A stretch of 64,000 bases of DNA. Origin: Gigaspora rosea (Eukaryota > Glomeromycota > Glomeromycetes > Diversisporales > Gigasporaceae). This document shows, in pieces, positions 1-11,959 of this stretch. Location: assembly GCA_003550325.1 (NCBI GenBank), contig QKWP01000342.1, positions 204,244 to 268,243 on the forward strand. Direction: 5' to 3'. The notes under the pieces were generated by a model. It was not told the origin of the DNA and ran no database searches. It worked only from the letters and a program-made list of their open reading frames with translations. The translations under genes and the position numbers were made by a program. Position 1 is the first letter of the stretch. Every line of letters begins with the position of its first letter.

Positions 1-1
1 G

Positions 2-316
2 GTGGCATATATATCTAGAAATAGCAATGGTAATCAAAGACAACATGCTACAGTATACTTCAAAAATAAGATAGATAGAGAAAGGGCTGCTAGAAGAACA
101 GTATACTACTATAACACAAGATTGGACTGGCCACTAGGTAGAAAACAAAAAGAGGTTGTACCAATAACCCCTATGGAACAGAACGCACCGAACCCAGAGA
201 CCCAATTTCAATATAGTAGCTCCGGAGTAGAAAATATAGGAAACAATACAATGATACTAGATGGACAGGAGACGAAATCTGAGTTACACAAATGTAGTCA
301 AAAGCATAAAGGGTAA
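2..316 (+). pseudogene. LINE ORF1 C-terminal fragment, RRM-like
   Basis: The open frame gives 104 residues and enters from outside the window, so the annotated Met need not be the start. Residues about 10-45 have an RNP/RRM-like pattern: TVYFKN, then a basic helix DRERAARRTV, then YYYNTRLDWP. This is what the RNA-binding ORF1 protein of LINEs would show just upstream of ORF2. The C-terminal half is low complexity. The frame ends at TAA before a 640-base spacer. It could also be part of an unrelated TE protein; the position ahead of the endonuclease is the main support. Confidence 0.5.
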
Positions 317-563
317 AAAGTCTTATACCCAAACAAAAAACCTAAAGAATCGGCACTCCCTTATCCGAGAACAGCTTGTTAGTAAGCATTTTTGAAAAAC
401 TCAAAAAACTCAAAAATGTGGGAAGGGTACCCTTCCCACTAGATCCTAGGGGCATCGATAAATAACATTATACAAGAGGGGGTTGGACGAACGATAACGT
501 TTTTCTCAATAAGTAGGGGGGTCAAAAAAATATAACGTAATTTTTTTAGAAAAAATTGGCTAA

Positions 564-682
564 AAATTGATCCAGTGGTCCAAATTTAATGATTTTGGTA
601 CCATTCGATTCGACTCGGTGAGAGGAGTCGAATGGTACCAATTTCATTTGATTTGGATCACTGGTTCAAATTTTATTGGCTA
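564..682. repeat. Inverted repeat 1 in LINE spacer
   Basis: Two arms of about 50 bases face each other around position 620. The left arm contains GATTTTGGTACCATTCGA and the right arm TCGAATGGTACCAATTTC; the outer parts (TTGATCCAGTGGTCC / GGATCACTGGTTC) also pair. Transcribed as RNA it would form a long hairpin between ORF1 and ORF2. Confidence 0.75.
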
Positions 683-744
683 AATACTATTGGTTATTAT
701 TTTTTCTTATAAAATTACTAAAAAATTAATAGTTTTTTGTGACC

Positions 745-852
745 AACTATTGATCCAGTAATCCAAAAGAAATAATTTTGGTATCATTGGATTCGTCTCA
801 CTGAGACGAATCGAATGGTACCTAAATTATCCAAATCGGATAACTGTGTCAC
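745..852. repeat. Inverted repeat 2 in LINE spacer
   Basis: A second hairpin related to the first has its centre at TCTCACTGAGA near 800. The arms contain TTTTGGTATCATTGGATTCG and CGAATCGAATGGTACC. The outer arms (GATCCAGTAATCC / GGATAACTGTGTC) match those of inverted repeat 1, so the two hairpins look like diverged copies. Confidence 0.7.
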
Positions 853-958
853 AATATATTCAAGTTTTTGTAAAATTTTATATATAACCATACGGATTTT
901 GAAAAATTTTTTTATATAGTAGGGGGTTCCAGCGCTACTATTAGGGGGTACCTATGAG

Positions 959-1850
959 GTGGTACATAACGTTATTTATGGATGCCTCCTAATGGGCGCA
1001 CCAGTTGATCAGAAGAAATGTAAAGGACAAAGGTGTTTTTTACAAGTAATGGGAGAACGGCTTCTACCAAAATTAGACTTTTTAAAAATAGGGTTCCATA
1101 ATATTAATGGTATTAGAAATAACATTACAAAAATTCAGGAATTAATCGATTATGGGTTTGAATGCAGTATAGACTGTATAGGGGTACTAAAAACCAATAT
1201 AAATAACAAGAAATTGCAACTGAGTAAAGTTGATATGAAGGACTATAGGTTTTATGGTACTAGAGAAAAGATAGATAAGAAAAAAGTGTCAGGGGCAGCT
1301 ATGCTAATAAAAAAAGATTGGCAAAAATATCTTACAGAGGTATCTACACTGGATAACTACTCCCTTAGGGCGACATTGAAATTTAAACAGCTAACTATAA
1401 TAATTTGGATAATTTATATCTCTCAGAATGATACTGAGACTCAAAATAGGATTCAACAAAGAGTTGTACTTGACTTCACAAAGCGAAAAGGCAACACAAA
1501 ATTGATAATAGGGGGATCTAAATGCAAGAGAGGACAAGATAACGAGAATAGATGATACGGAAATAGATTGTAATGCAACATCAAAGTTTGTATACTTTCC
1601 TCTTACAAAATAGCTAAAGCGTATAGGCTTTGCAGATACATTTAGACTTCTGAATCCCACAGCAAGAAATACACTTAGATGAATGGAAAGTATAGTTCAA
1701 GAATAGATTATATATGGGTAGACCAAGATATTAAGAGCTTAGTGTGCGAGTGTGATATAGCCGATATGGAATACTGCACAGGGAGCGATCTATAGCTCAT
1801 TTGGGACATAATTTTTACAAGTCCACTGATAGGTACCAGATCTCACGGGG
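959..1850 (+). pseudogene. LINE ORF2, APE-type endonuclease domain (broken)
   Basis: The first open frame (959-1555, 198 residues) begins an exonuclease-endonuclease-phosphatase domain, which nicks target DNA for LINE integration. Visible motifs are FHNING (about 1094-1111), GVLKTNI where the family normally has E-T-N (the metal-binding Glu reads Lys), and IIGG near 1505, where the usual D-F-N is lost. After frame breaks the C-terminal motifs remain: FADTFRLLNP (about 1627-1656) and SRIDYIW (1697-1717). The SDH motif reads SDL near 1785. At least two catalytic positions are altered as well as the frame, so nuclease activity is not expected. Confidence 0.75.
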
Positions 1851-2425
1851 AGCAAAGAAGAGCGAACTTGGATGAAGGACATATATACCTATACGATAAA
1901 GCGGACAGGAGGATTGGAAAAACTATAGGAGCCTGCTCGACAAGTACGTTCTAAAAGACTGGAATAAAGAGAAGATGATGAAGGAGAAAAATGGAGATCT
2001 AAATAAGAATAGTGTGACAGAAACATCAATTAACGAAGCATGGGAGAAATTGGTCTATGGATAAACAGAGCCGCAAAGAAAACTATCCCATGCAAAAAGG
2101 TCAAAAACACACTTGAGGAAAAACAAAAACTTGTGACCTGGAACCCCAGATATAGATGGCTAAAGGAATTACGGAAGATTTGTAGATGAGCAAAAAAGAA
2201 TCTAGGCAACACAATAGACATAATTGAAGGCGTAGGGTTCATGGCAATGATAGCAAAAATAAATAGTCATAATGATACCTATATCCTATTTATAGACACA
2301 TGCTGGACTCAAGAATGGCTTGACCAGGCGCGAACATGGAGTAAATAATTGAAAATAAGATAGTATCAGAACAAAGAGTTGAAAAAGAAAAAGAAATTAG
2401 AGAATACGTAGAAAGGGGGTTCGGT

Positions 2426-4214
2426 ATGATAGGTAACGAGAAAAAGAGAATGCTAAACAGCATATTAGAAAGGCCCTGGCAGAAAATAAAGATTGAAAGA
2501 ATTCTCATTGAGGACAATAATAAAGAGGATGGCACTCAGCTAATTCATGAACCAGACAAAGTAAAAAGGGCATTGCAGACTATTACAAGAAGCAATACAG
2601 CAGTCCCAGTCCTATAAAAGAACAATTACCAGAAGACTGGCAGCAAGAATATAGCCCAAAGAAATGGATTCATGAGGAATGGTACTCCCAGTATTGCAAG
2701 AGATAGAACCTTAGGAGTAGGAGGACGCCATGGCCAAAACTTTGAATAATTTAGCACCAGGAGCTTCAGGAATTGGTTACATCCTTCTGAGAAACATAGG
2801 CCCATGAACCAAAGAGTTTATTCTAAAACTCCTTAACGCAATCTGAAAAAAAGGAATTTACCCCAGAAAATAAAGATCAGAATGGTATTTCCTATACTAA
2901 AAATTGCGGAATGGGACCTAAACATGCAAAAAATGTGACCCATATTGCTACTGGAAGCAGCCAAAAAATGCTTTATTAGGATAATACAGAGGAGGTTGAA
3001 TAAAATAATAGTAGAGAAGCAGATCCTCAAAGGCCTCAACTTTGTAGGACTTTCTGGAGAAAGCACACAAGAGCCTTTACATATCATAAACAACCTCATT
3101 GAGAAAGCAAAAGAAAAAGAAAAAGAACTATGAATCGTCCTTCGTGACATTAAAAAAGCTTTCGACTCAGTACGACTCGGCAGCCTCAAAGAAGCGATGA
3201 AGAGAATTAAATTCCCACCCCATACTAATAGATCTTTTTGACAATAGAGAAATCAAAATAATTACAAAATTTGGTCTAACAGAAGGCTTTCGAGCAAATG
3301 AGGGAATAGACCAAGGGGAGGTAATTTCTCCTCTGCTTTTGAGGATATATTTCGATCCTTTACTAGTTTATCTCCAAAAAATGGGTGTTGGGGCAAGGAT
3401 AGAGGTGAAATGGCCTACTAATCCTAGAAACGATCAAGTGTGAAAAGATGAAATAGTAGTTGGCGGGCTCGTATACGCTGACGATACAGTTCTAATAGCA
3501 GAGTTCAAGGAAGAAATCCAAAGAATAATAGATATGGATGTAAAATTTTTTGAGGTTAACTCAATTGAGTTGAACCCGAAGAAAACAGAAATTGTAGTCT
3601 ATAGCATAAAAAAGGATAGAAGCACTTCATCACTTTTATTTTGTAAAGGAAAGCAAGAGGTTCGAATAAAAAAGGAAAAAGACCTAACCCGATACCTTGG
3701 AATCTGGATAGCAGCAAGAGGTGGTAGAAGAAGCACAAAAATAAGGCTTAAACGTGAAACAGCAGAATTAGCACATCTGATAAAGCCCAAGGAAATCACT
3801 ATTGAACAAGCCAAATACATCAACAACAAAATACTACTACCCAGGCTGGAATATAAACTAAACCTAATCCTTTTAAACAAACAAGAGTGCAATGTCATAC
3901 AAAGCCCAATGGTACAGGTAGTAAAGTGGAAAATAGAGGCAGAAAGGACCCTAACGAACTCTCTCATATACTACCCAGATATTGTGGGCCTCAAATCACT
4001 TTGGCAGAGGCACTGCGAACACTCAATAACAGAATGGTTAATCAGACTAAATAACCTGAAACTTGCAGAAGAGACAATGAGATTAAGACTCAAGGTAGCA
4101 CAACTAGAACTGTGCTCTACAGAACTGATCTGGCTACTAAATGAGGACCTAATAAATAGAGAAAAGTGGCTAAATAATCTAAACACAGCAATTTTAGGCA
4201 TAGCAAAACATTAA
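2426..4214 (+). pseudogene. LINE ORF2, reverse transcriptase domain (broken)
   Basis: Fragments in two forward frames rebuild the order of a LINE reverse transcriptase: LLEAAKKCFIRIIQRRL (about 2947-3000), the first catalytic motif DIKKAFDSV (3146-3172), the NEGIDQGEVISPLLL loop (about 3297-3340), and the catalytic box YADDT (3474-3488), followed by the thumb-side NPKKTEIV and YLGIWI motifs in the 226-residue open frame 3534-4214. A frameshift lies between 3172 and 3300. In-frame TGA stops occur at about 2805, 2844, 2937, 3131 and 3440, several at positions where this family usually has Trp. The catalytic Asp residues survive. Confidence 0.85.
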
Positions 4215-4680
4215 AAATCTCAATAGATAGCAAGCTGAATGAGAACGACAAGCGAATTATGCATCCTTAAAATAAGGACACGGAGATCAGAAAAATTCTG
4301 GAGATGAATAAATGGTGCAGAAATACGCAAAGTATCAAGAGACTAAAGATCTGGTATCTGGAACAAATTACAACAAGGAGGAATCATTGTTTATTAACCT
4401 GGTAGCAAATAAAGAAAATCAGGAATCACCCAACCAAAGGGCGAATCCCAAACTGGTTCCGAGTGGTAGAACAAATAGTATTAACAAATAAGGAAACAAG
4501 AATAATCAAGCCAGAGTTCCAGATACCTTCTAGCGAGAATGGCCTCTTGATACAAGAAAATAAGAAAAGAATTTCAATGGAATGCTCGAAAAAGGAGTGG
4601 ATCCTAGGAGTCGACAAAAAAGAAAATAAACTGATACTGGTAGAGTTATAGACAAGCGCCCAGATTCGCAAGTCGAAGTT

Positions 4681-6110
4681 ATGGAATGGAAAGAGAACAA
4701 CAAAAAGAATCAGTATAGCTCAAAAAGGAAGAACCCCGCAAGAAGAATTAAGGAAAAATTAAACCAAGACAGAACAATACTGAGCCGTAACAATTGGATT
4801 AGAAGAGAAACCGGCAGCTGGCAGATTTTAATGGACCTAGATAATTTAAAAGAAACACAAGATCTAAATATATCAAATAAAGAAGAAAGTACTATGATGC
4901 ATATGAAAAGATTAGAAACATGGCATATCGTTAGCATAAAAAAACTGATCTCGAGTGAAAAGAAAAGACAGGAGCTTGAAGAAGTACTGCTCTTCAACAG
5001 GAGATTTAATAAGCTCTCATTCTACATGGACGGCTCACTTGGAAATACAGGAGAGAAAGGCTATAGAGCAGGTTATAGTGTAGTACAAATAGATGAGGAT
5101 AATAGAATAGTTAGAGAAACAAAAGGTAGAATTGAAGAGTGGTTCTCCTCTACAAGGTCAGAACTAACAGGTATCCTAGAAGCCTTACTAATCTCTCCCT
5201 CTTCAAGCTTTGTTGATATCTAAACAGATAGCCAAGCAGCAATTCAAAGCATATAATTTTTGGAAAGTTTCGATTCACACAGAAGCTGGTGTAAGATTAA
5301 AACAGCAGTTTATTAGGCAAGATTAAAGAGAACATAATAGGCAAAAAACTGAATCTAACCCTACATAAAGTAAAGGCGCACTCAGGAATATCACTAAATG
5401 AAAAGGCAGACGTTTTGGCAAAGGAGGCATTATTGCTACCAGACCAAATGGTAATAAGGATGGAAGCTACGAGGGTTTTTATATACCCCTACCTGGCAAG
5501 ACTTTTGAATAGAGGTTCCAATAAGAAAATTTGTTAAAAGAATAATAGATACTTATTATAAGGCCGAATGGTCATTCTTTAGACACCAAAAAGATGAATC
5601 ACATACCAGAAGGGATGAATATAAGAATTGGAGAACCTTTAAAAGCCTATGGCAAAACATCCAAAAGACAAAAACTCTTAATAAAAAAGACAATAAAAGA
5701 TGGGCATTTATGGTAAAAGTAATCAATGGTTCCCTTCCTGCTCTGGTAAAAAGATCATATGATCAATCCAATCTGTACTCGAGCACCAAGTATCAGAAAT
5801 GTACGACAAAAGAGAAATCTTCAGAACATCTGGCCATGTGTTCTTCAGACTTAGAATTTTGGAACCAGGATGAGACAGAAATAATCAAGAAAGTTTGAAC
5901 CTCATTACCAAGCGAAGAACAACAGAAGATAAGCTGGCAGCGCTTACTAAGAACCTTGACTAACGGAGACCTATCTCCCGATCAAAGAAGAATCCTTCTA
6001 ATGAGAGGTATTATAAAACTGGAAGTCAGAAGGAAACTAGAAGAGTGCGGCCTAGGTAATAAAACGATCAATCAGATACTACTTTTATGGTTAGAAGAGT
6101 GAACATCGAG
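4681..6110 (+). pseudogene. LINE ORF2, RNase H and C-terminal zinc finger (broken)
   Basis: The 180-residue frame 4681-5223 ends in an RNase H fold: FYMDGSLGNTG (first catalytic Asp), then SSTRSELTGILEAL (catalytic Glu). A TAA replaces a residue just before TDSQAAI (third acidic residue, about 5224), and the last motif HSGISLNEKADVLAKE is at about 5377-5424 in another frame. RNase H removes RNA from the cDNA hybrid. Further on, 5710-5898 contains KCTTKEKSSEHLAMC, a Cys/His cluster typical of the LINE ORF2 C-terminus, followed by a Trp-rich tail to about 6110. Confidence 0.8.
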
Positions 6111-6826
6111 TTTTCAAATAAAGGTATGGAAAGAAAGATGCGAAAAGACAGTAAACTGGAAAAAAAAGTAGAAATATCCGCCAAGAACAAAAGAAAGAAA
6201 AGTGAAAAGAGAAAGTCCCGTAAATTAGAAAAATCTAGCACCATTGAAAACGAAAAGGACCAAACTAAGAAAAATTCAGATATCCAAGGTGCGAAGAAAG
6301 GAGAGTAGAAAGAATGCTTCAGGATTACTTGTGACGAGATTAAAAGGTGGATAGAAACAGGTGTATTTAGTTGGTAGAACAATAATTAATGCGATCATGA
6401 CGGCCTCAGAACCAAGTCAGTGAAGTCCTACATTGAGAATTACTCGATAAAGGAGGGAGACAAATTCTAAATTGGCAGGTCACACACAGGTGCCTTGAGT
6501 AACCAGGTGAGCAGTAGTTTAATTGTAAGGCACAAAGTACCAAAAATAGTAATAGCATTAGATAATGTAACTATTTTTATAAATAAAAGTATGGCATGAT
6601 CGCCAATTAAATAAAAAAATGCCTTAAAACTATACACTTCATGATATTTACATAACACTCTATTCCTGGTATAAAGAATGTATCTGGTATACTAGATCAG
6701 ATTATTCCCAAATTGAGAAAAGTATTAAGTATAATTACATTTATTAAACCTTTAAGTACATTTGTTTTAATTAATTACAGAATTAACAATCTGTTTGGAT
6801 TTTTTTTATTAGATGAAAAAAAAGGA
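6111..6826. other. LINE tail and unassigned AT-rich DNA
   Basis: A lysine/glutamate-rich reading (6087-6308) probably continues the LINE 3' end. From about 6310 to 6826 I recognise nothing. Confidence 0.4.
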
Positions 6827-6838
6827 TTGGTTAAAGAT

Positions 6839-7175
6839 TTTTTTTTTTTTTTTTAGTATCAAAGTGCCCACTTTGGGGATTGGCTTTTATTCAGAATATA
6901 TTAGACCTCGGCACCCTACATGGAGAGAAAGCTGACATTTGTACATTGATAAAAGTACAACTAGCCTCACCTGCAACTTTTGGTTGCCTATTTAAGTAGC
7001 CACCTGAAGTTCTACCCTAGCTGCCATACCTGCAACCCACATACTGGCATTGCCTATTTAAACCTTCTGATCTTCTGCCTCCTGCCGGTCCATCTTGTAT
7101 CACCGGCACAGCCACCAGATACTAGACCTGGAGTTCATACCAGATACTAACCGCACCCTTAGGACTAGTTTATCC
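6839..7175 (-). mobile_element. Retroposon D: poly(A)-tailed, 12-bp target duplication
   Basis: Read on the minus strand, the unit ends in a run of about 16 A (a T run at 6839-6854). It is flanked by identical TTGGTTAAAGAT at 6827-6838 and 7176-7187, the signature of target-primed reverse transcription. Its body (about 6940-7085) matches the reverse complement of the body of the retroposon at 15267-15981, for example GCTGCCATACCTGCAACCCA against GCTGCCATACCTACAACCCA. A tRNA-like head is not clear at its 5' end: TAGTCCTAAGGG could be a degenerate A box. Confidence 0.75.
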
Positions 7176-7187
7176 TTGGTTAAAGAT

Positions 7188-7620
7188 ATACATGTATCTC
7201 AATGAATTCTTTCATATGTTCTCTGCTTGGTCTTTGATGATCAGTGATTATCAATTCACCAATCTTGAATCAGTAGACAGATAGAGGCTGGAATGATTTG
7301 GTCTTGTCTCAAGGTTAGTAGAGTCTTGCTATGGTGTAATTGGTTCTAAGATAAGTATAGTTTACTCAATTCTACTTGTGGTTCTTATCTTTCAATACTT
7401 TCTTAATATTAATTCTATAGTTCTATCTTTTTAATTCTGAAATTGTACGATTCGAATATTCAATTTCAATCGTGAACTCGGTTCACGATGTTACATGATT
7501 GGGGTAATTGGTATCAAATATCAGGGCCCGAAGAGGTACCATTATATTAACAAAATTTGGGCTCGGAACCAATAAAAATTTCAGTATCTTCAGATCTTCA
7601 GATCTTCATATAATATAAAC
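7188..7620 (+). mobile_element. Possible LTR fragment followed by primer-binding-site-like sequence
   Basis: ATTGGTATCAAA at 7507-7518 resembles the initiator-tRNA primer-binding site that follows the 5' LTR of Copia-type elements (usual form TGGTATCAGAGC). The preceding AT-rich 300 bases could be the LTR. No paired LTR and no pol frame follow, so the call is weak. Confidence 0.3.
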
Positions 7621-7952
7621 AACTGCTAATGCCAACAATAAAAACAAAGAAATCATAATAGCACAAAATTTTACTATGACAACTATCTCTTTTCTAAGTA
7701 AAAAATGCGTATCACAAAATATACCTATAAAGAGAGCTTTTTATATTAAAATAAACAAAAAGATATATTACATATTATTACCAAAATTTTGATTTACATT
7801 CAGATGTAGATCATTTGCTTAACATAAGAGCACCATATTTATTTACCGTGCAGCCTCAGGACACCAGAAGGCATTTATGCACCAACCAGTTTTTTAATGG
7901 TTCCTAAACCAAAAATCACACTTTTATTTTTTTTCTCATAATGAATATATAT

Positions 7953-8210
7953 ATATATATAAATTACTACTTATTGCCAGTGATTAACAAAAATTAATAA
8001 AAAGTTTTTTTCCGAAATAAAAATTAAAATTTGATTAATATTAGGGTTAGGGTAAGAACTGGGATGGGGCAGGGGGCATAGTTTATACCAAAATTTTACA
8101 AGAAATTTTTTTTGTTAGAGCCTCAAGGTGATTTCATAGACAAAATTTAAAGATACAAAATATACATTGGTGATGATCACCACTGGCGATAAATAGCAAA
8201 CTTCTATATA
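7953..8210. mobile_element. MITE with telomere-like core
   Basis: The imperfect terminal repeats read TATAAATTACTACTTATTGC on the left and, reverse-complemented, TATAGAAGTTTGCTATTTAT then CGCCAGTG on the right. The interior carries ATTAGGGTTAGGGTAAG (about 8040) followed by AGTTTATACCAAAATTTTAC, a core that recurs in other MITEs of this window. Confidence 0.55.
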
Positions 8211-8387
8211 TATGTTGTACCCCAAATCTAAATTTGTCCAATTGTCAATTGGGACGGCCCAGATGTCAATTTACAGCCAAAAATAAAAATTGGCCTAAAC
8301 TGATATCTAACTTTAATTTTACCCTAGCCCTAATTTTAATTTGGCCCGATTGTCATCTGGGAAGATTGACATCTGGGGCACAACATA
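8211..8387. mobile_element. MITE, TATGTTGTRCCCC terminal repeats
   Basis: The left end TATGTTGTACCCCAAAT and the right end, reverse-complemented, TATGTTGTGCCCCAGAT pair over about 40 bases with further matches inside. It abuts the preceding MITE. The interior holds CCCTAGCCCTAATTTT, a degenerate reversed copy of the telomere-like core. The same terminal repeat bounds 22512-22719 and 37914-39742. Confidence 0.75.
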
Positions 8388-8411
8388 TATATATATATAT
8401 TCGCTGAGTTG

Positions 8412-8520
8412 CGTCACGAGTTTCGTCATTCGTCATGAGTTTCGTCATTCGTCACGAGTTTCGTCATTCGTCATGAATTTCGTCAATTCGTCACGAGTTT
8501 CGTCATCCGTCATTCGTCAA
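8412..8520 (+). repeat. Minisatellite, ~20-bp unit
   Basis: About five and a half copies of GTCAYGAGTTTCGTCATTC stand in tandem. They create a short serine/valine-rich open frame that I do not regard as a gene. Confidence 0.9.
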
Positions 8521-8827
8521 ATTGAAGTTGCCTGACGAAATGGTTAGGCAGCATTAGTGCCAGTTCACCTGCATCGTGCTTTCTCTAATTCTTCGTGACA
8601 ATAAAATATTAGAATTCATCATGCTTCTAAATCAGGCTTAGCCATTTGCATGTGTGATTAAGCTTAACCAGTTTTTTGCCGCCTAACCGGATTGGCTCCA
8701 GCATTTCTCTGCATAGCCATCTTAATGCAAGTTCGTCGATCTTAAATAGTATTTAAAACGTTTCACACATTTCATGCTTATATCAGATATATACCGATAT
8801 TCACGCCAATACTCTGAATTCTTTAAA

Positions 8828-10470
8828 ATGATAAAATTACCGAACGAATGTCTTTATGCAATATTTAATAATCTACAGGATAATTTTAATAGTTTATATT
8901 CTTGCTTCTTGTAAACCGTAATTGGTGTAGAATTATTGTGCCAATATTGTGGAGTAAAATAGCAAGAAATTTAAGTAATAGAAAACTTATAAATATACTG
9001 TATGTCTTTTAACATTAAATACGGACGAGCAAGCATTATTAATCCCCTTTAAAATCTACCTTCCAAATTACCCAAAACCGTTATTTGATTATACCATTAT
9101 ACTACACAAGTTGATTCAAATTTAAATCATGGAGTTATTAATTGGCTTAATTATAATGGTTATAAAAAAGCTCATATATTGACATATGACAGTTATAATC
9201 TCGTGTATGCATTAAATATTCTTTAATTTCAATGTTTCTGCGAAAAAATAAGAGATTGAAATATTTGGAGGCCGTTAAATTTAATTTGGATAATAAATTA
9301 ATTAAAGATTTATGTAGAAATAATAATATTATTTCTTTATACCTTTATAACAATTTTGTTAATTCGGAGGAATTAGCACTTTAACTTCTTTAAATATTTG
9401 TAAAAATTATATTGGCATTAAAGAAGGAAAAAGCACTTGATATAGATACCACCTTAGCTTCTTTAGACCTAAGTTACGATAATATTGATATTGAAGGTGT
9501 AAAAACATTGGCAAAGGCACTTAGTATCAATACTTCTTTAATTTCTTTAAGTCTTATTGATAATAAGTTTATTTTTCAATGTGTACGAGCATTTACAGAA
9601 GCACTTTATGTAAATACAACTTTGACTTCTTTAGATCTTAGTCGCGATGGTATAGGTGTTAGAGTATTGACAGAGGCTCTTTGCAAGAACTCTACTTTAA
9701 CTTCTTTTAAGACTTTGCGGTAATTATATTGGCATTGAAGGAGGAAAATCATTGCCAAAAGCGCTTCATATAAACACTACTTTAGCTTCTTTAAATCTTA
9801 ACTACAATCATATTGGTATTGAAGGAGGAAAAGCATTAGCAGAGGCTCTTTGCAAAAATACAGCTGTGACTTCTTTAGAATTTAGTTGTAATTTTATTGG
9901 TATTAAAGGAGCAAAAAAATATGCTGAAGCATTTTATATAAATACTACTTAACTTTTTTGGACCTTAGTTTCAATAAAATTGGGAATAAAGGTGTAAGTG
10001 CACTTGCAGAAGCACTTTGCACAAAATACTACTTTAACTTCTTTAGATCTTGGTTCCAATAATATTGGAAATGAAGGAGGAAATACATTAGCAAAGGTTC
10101 TTTTAAGAACACTACTTTAACTTCTTTAGAGCTTTGCGGTAATAAAATTAATATTAAGGAAAACATAGAAGTCCTTTGCAAGAATAATTTTTAAATTCTC
10201 ATAATAATAAAATTAGTATTGGAGGAAAGCATAGCGGAGGTTCTTTTCAAAAATACTACACTGACTTCTTTAAAACTTGATTATAATAATTCTGGTATTG
10301 AAGAAGAAAAAATTACATAGGCATTTCGTGAAACACTACCTTTTTTCTTTAGTTTTTTTTTTATAATCAAATCGCCTCTGAGGGTAAGTGCTTAGTAGAA
10401 GCTGTTTATAAAGATATTACTTTATTCTCCTTAGAACTTTATGGTAACGAATTGGTTGAATTTTTATATT
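8828..10470 (+). pseudogene. F-box / leucine-rich-repeat protein pseudogene
   Basis: The ATG at 8828 starts MIKLPNECLYAIFNNLQD, an F-box type N-terminus that in intact genes binds Skp1 of an SCF ubiquitin ligase. After a frameshift near 8910 the text continues VNRNWCRIIVPILWSK, the pattern seen in the expanded F-box families of Glomeromycotina. From about 9220 to 10470 at least seven 28-residue leucine-rich repeats of the ribonuclease-inhibitor subtype follow, with the pattern NTTLTSLDLSxNxIGxEGxKALAEALxxN. They are spread over all three frames; the longest open pieces are 9412-9723 and 9752-9952. Multiple frameshifts and stops, including one where the repeat resumes near 9722, show that the gene is dead. 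The substrate is unknown. Confidence 0.8.
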
Positions 10471-10479
10471 AAAAATATA

Positions 10480-11957
10480 TCGCGCATATGTTAGTAATAT
10501 GGAATAATAAGATAAATTTAATACCAATAATTCTTACATAAATATAAATTAATTGGTTTTCTAATGATTCGTGAGTCAGTTGTAAATGTTCGACACAAAT
10601 TTTATAAGTTATTTAGTATAAATACTTGCGGGTAGACCTTTAAATAATTTTAGACTTTAATAATTTTCTACGCAAAGTAATATTAATTAAAAATTAGGAT
10701 GTCTCATCGTATTAAAATTTATATGGGAAACAATTAATTTATATGGACTTACATGAGTACTCAAATTGAATATAGAGTTTTATAACTGAAGTTGTTTTTT
10801 AGTTTGAATTATCGGAAATTTAAGCACTAGATATTCGTTAGGTTGCTTTATTTGCCATTTATATCTACCCCTTTTTTCAAAATTTACTTAAATTTTCAAA
10901 ACAAAAATAGGTTAATTTTGAAATCCCAGTACAGTCTGTAAAAGTTGAAGCATATGAAAATTTACGCATATATTGTATAATCATATAATTATTAAGTTTA
11001 CACACTAGATATCTTCGAATACTGTAAAAAAATGATATGTAACTAAATTAATAAATTCCGATACTTAGATTAGAAATCTGTGTTTCTTTACTTCATTGAA
11101 TAGTTGCAAAATTATATTGAAAAACAATTGAATTCCGTAAATGAAGTAACGAAGCATTCATTTGTCACGAAATCACGATGACAATAGATGAACGATCAGT
11201 AGTTGTTGATGTATGGTTTGATAATGGAATGATGTATTGTGTGATGAGTATCGATTGATTAATGAGTGATGGTAGGTATATGTCACTGAAAATTGCTATA
11301 TAATGGGAAATTGAATTTTTTCTCCTTCTTTCGTCTTTGCTCTAGCTTGATGCAAGTCTAATTTTGTTATAATAGCACGTGGTTATAGAAAATGAACAGC
11401 TCAATGGAAAAAGAAAGTGATGTACAAGAATACCATCAGTGACGTTGCCTATGAATATGGCTTGGAGGATGAATCTAAAAAAACTCCTCAACATGGGTTA
11501 AAGAATAGTTTTGATCATTTGTCAGTTGAGATATTGAAAATGCTGTGTGCATCTTTAATTTTTAATATGTAAATGCTTATACATCTAAATTTTCAATAAA
11601 TAGGCCATATTTACTAGGTTTTTATCATTATAAATGAGACATGCTTTTTAAAACTTTGCAATATCAAACCATGATAATTATGCCTTGTAAGTTATGATAT
11701 GCTGATCAATAATTATTTTTATATCAAGACAAGAAGGCTGGGGTTTTTTCCACTAAAAAATTCTCTACTCTTATGGAATGAATTATTTGAAGAAAAAAAA
11801 GTCACATGTAATTTGTGTTTTGCAGAATTCTGTAAAGAAATAACCATATAAAAAGATTTCTATATCTATTGGTTATGGGATAATGTTTATTCAAATATAA
11901 ATTGTTAACCTTGCAGTTAACTTGATCTGAATGCTACAGAAAAAGGTATTTTTACTA
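10480..11957. other. No recognisable gene
   Basis: This is AT-rich DNA. A short ATG-initiated reading at 11392 (a few dozen residues, then stops) has a TATATAA-like motif about 90 bases upstream, but nothing supports a gene. Confidence 0.4.
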
Positions 11958-11959
11958 TA

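Larger units (their letters stand above)
1..6310 (+). mobile_element. Degenerate LINE (non-LTR retrotransposon) with RNase H
   Basis: This is a non-LTR retrotransposon in the order ORF1 tail, spacer, endonuclease, reverse transcriptase, RNase H, zinc finger. Each domain carries recognisable motifs (see the sub-entries), but the reading frame is broken by several frameshifts and many stops, so the copy is dead. The 5' end lies outside the window. The 3' end is not sharply defined: a lysine-rich tail can be read to about 6308, and I see no clear poly(A) tail or target duplication. The domain order (APE-type endonuclease first, RNase H after RT) fits the Tad1/I-like group of LINEs; that assignment is inference. 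Confidence 0.85.

Noticed and set aside
2760..3450. TGA-as-Trp genetic code (mycoplasma-like endobacterium)
   Set aside because: Such endobacteria live in these fungi and use TGA for Trp, but the same ORFs also carry TAA/TAG stops and frameshifts, retain TGG elsewhere, and sit beside fungal introns and retrotransposons.
1391..4997. Minus-strand ORFs across the LINE
   Set aside because: They are shadows of the plus-strand endonuclease, RT and RNase H domains, which carry the family motifs.
8040..8056. Telomere or interstitial telomere tract
   Set aside because: Only two TTAGGG units, and the same text recurs inside several MITEs; it belongs to a MITE core.
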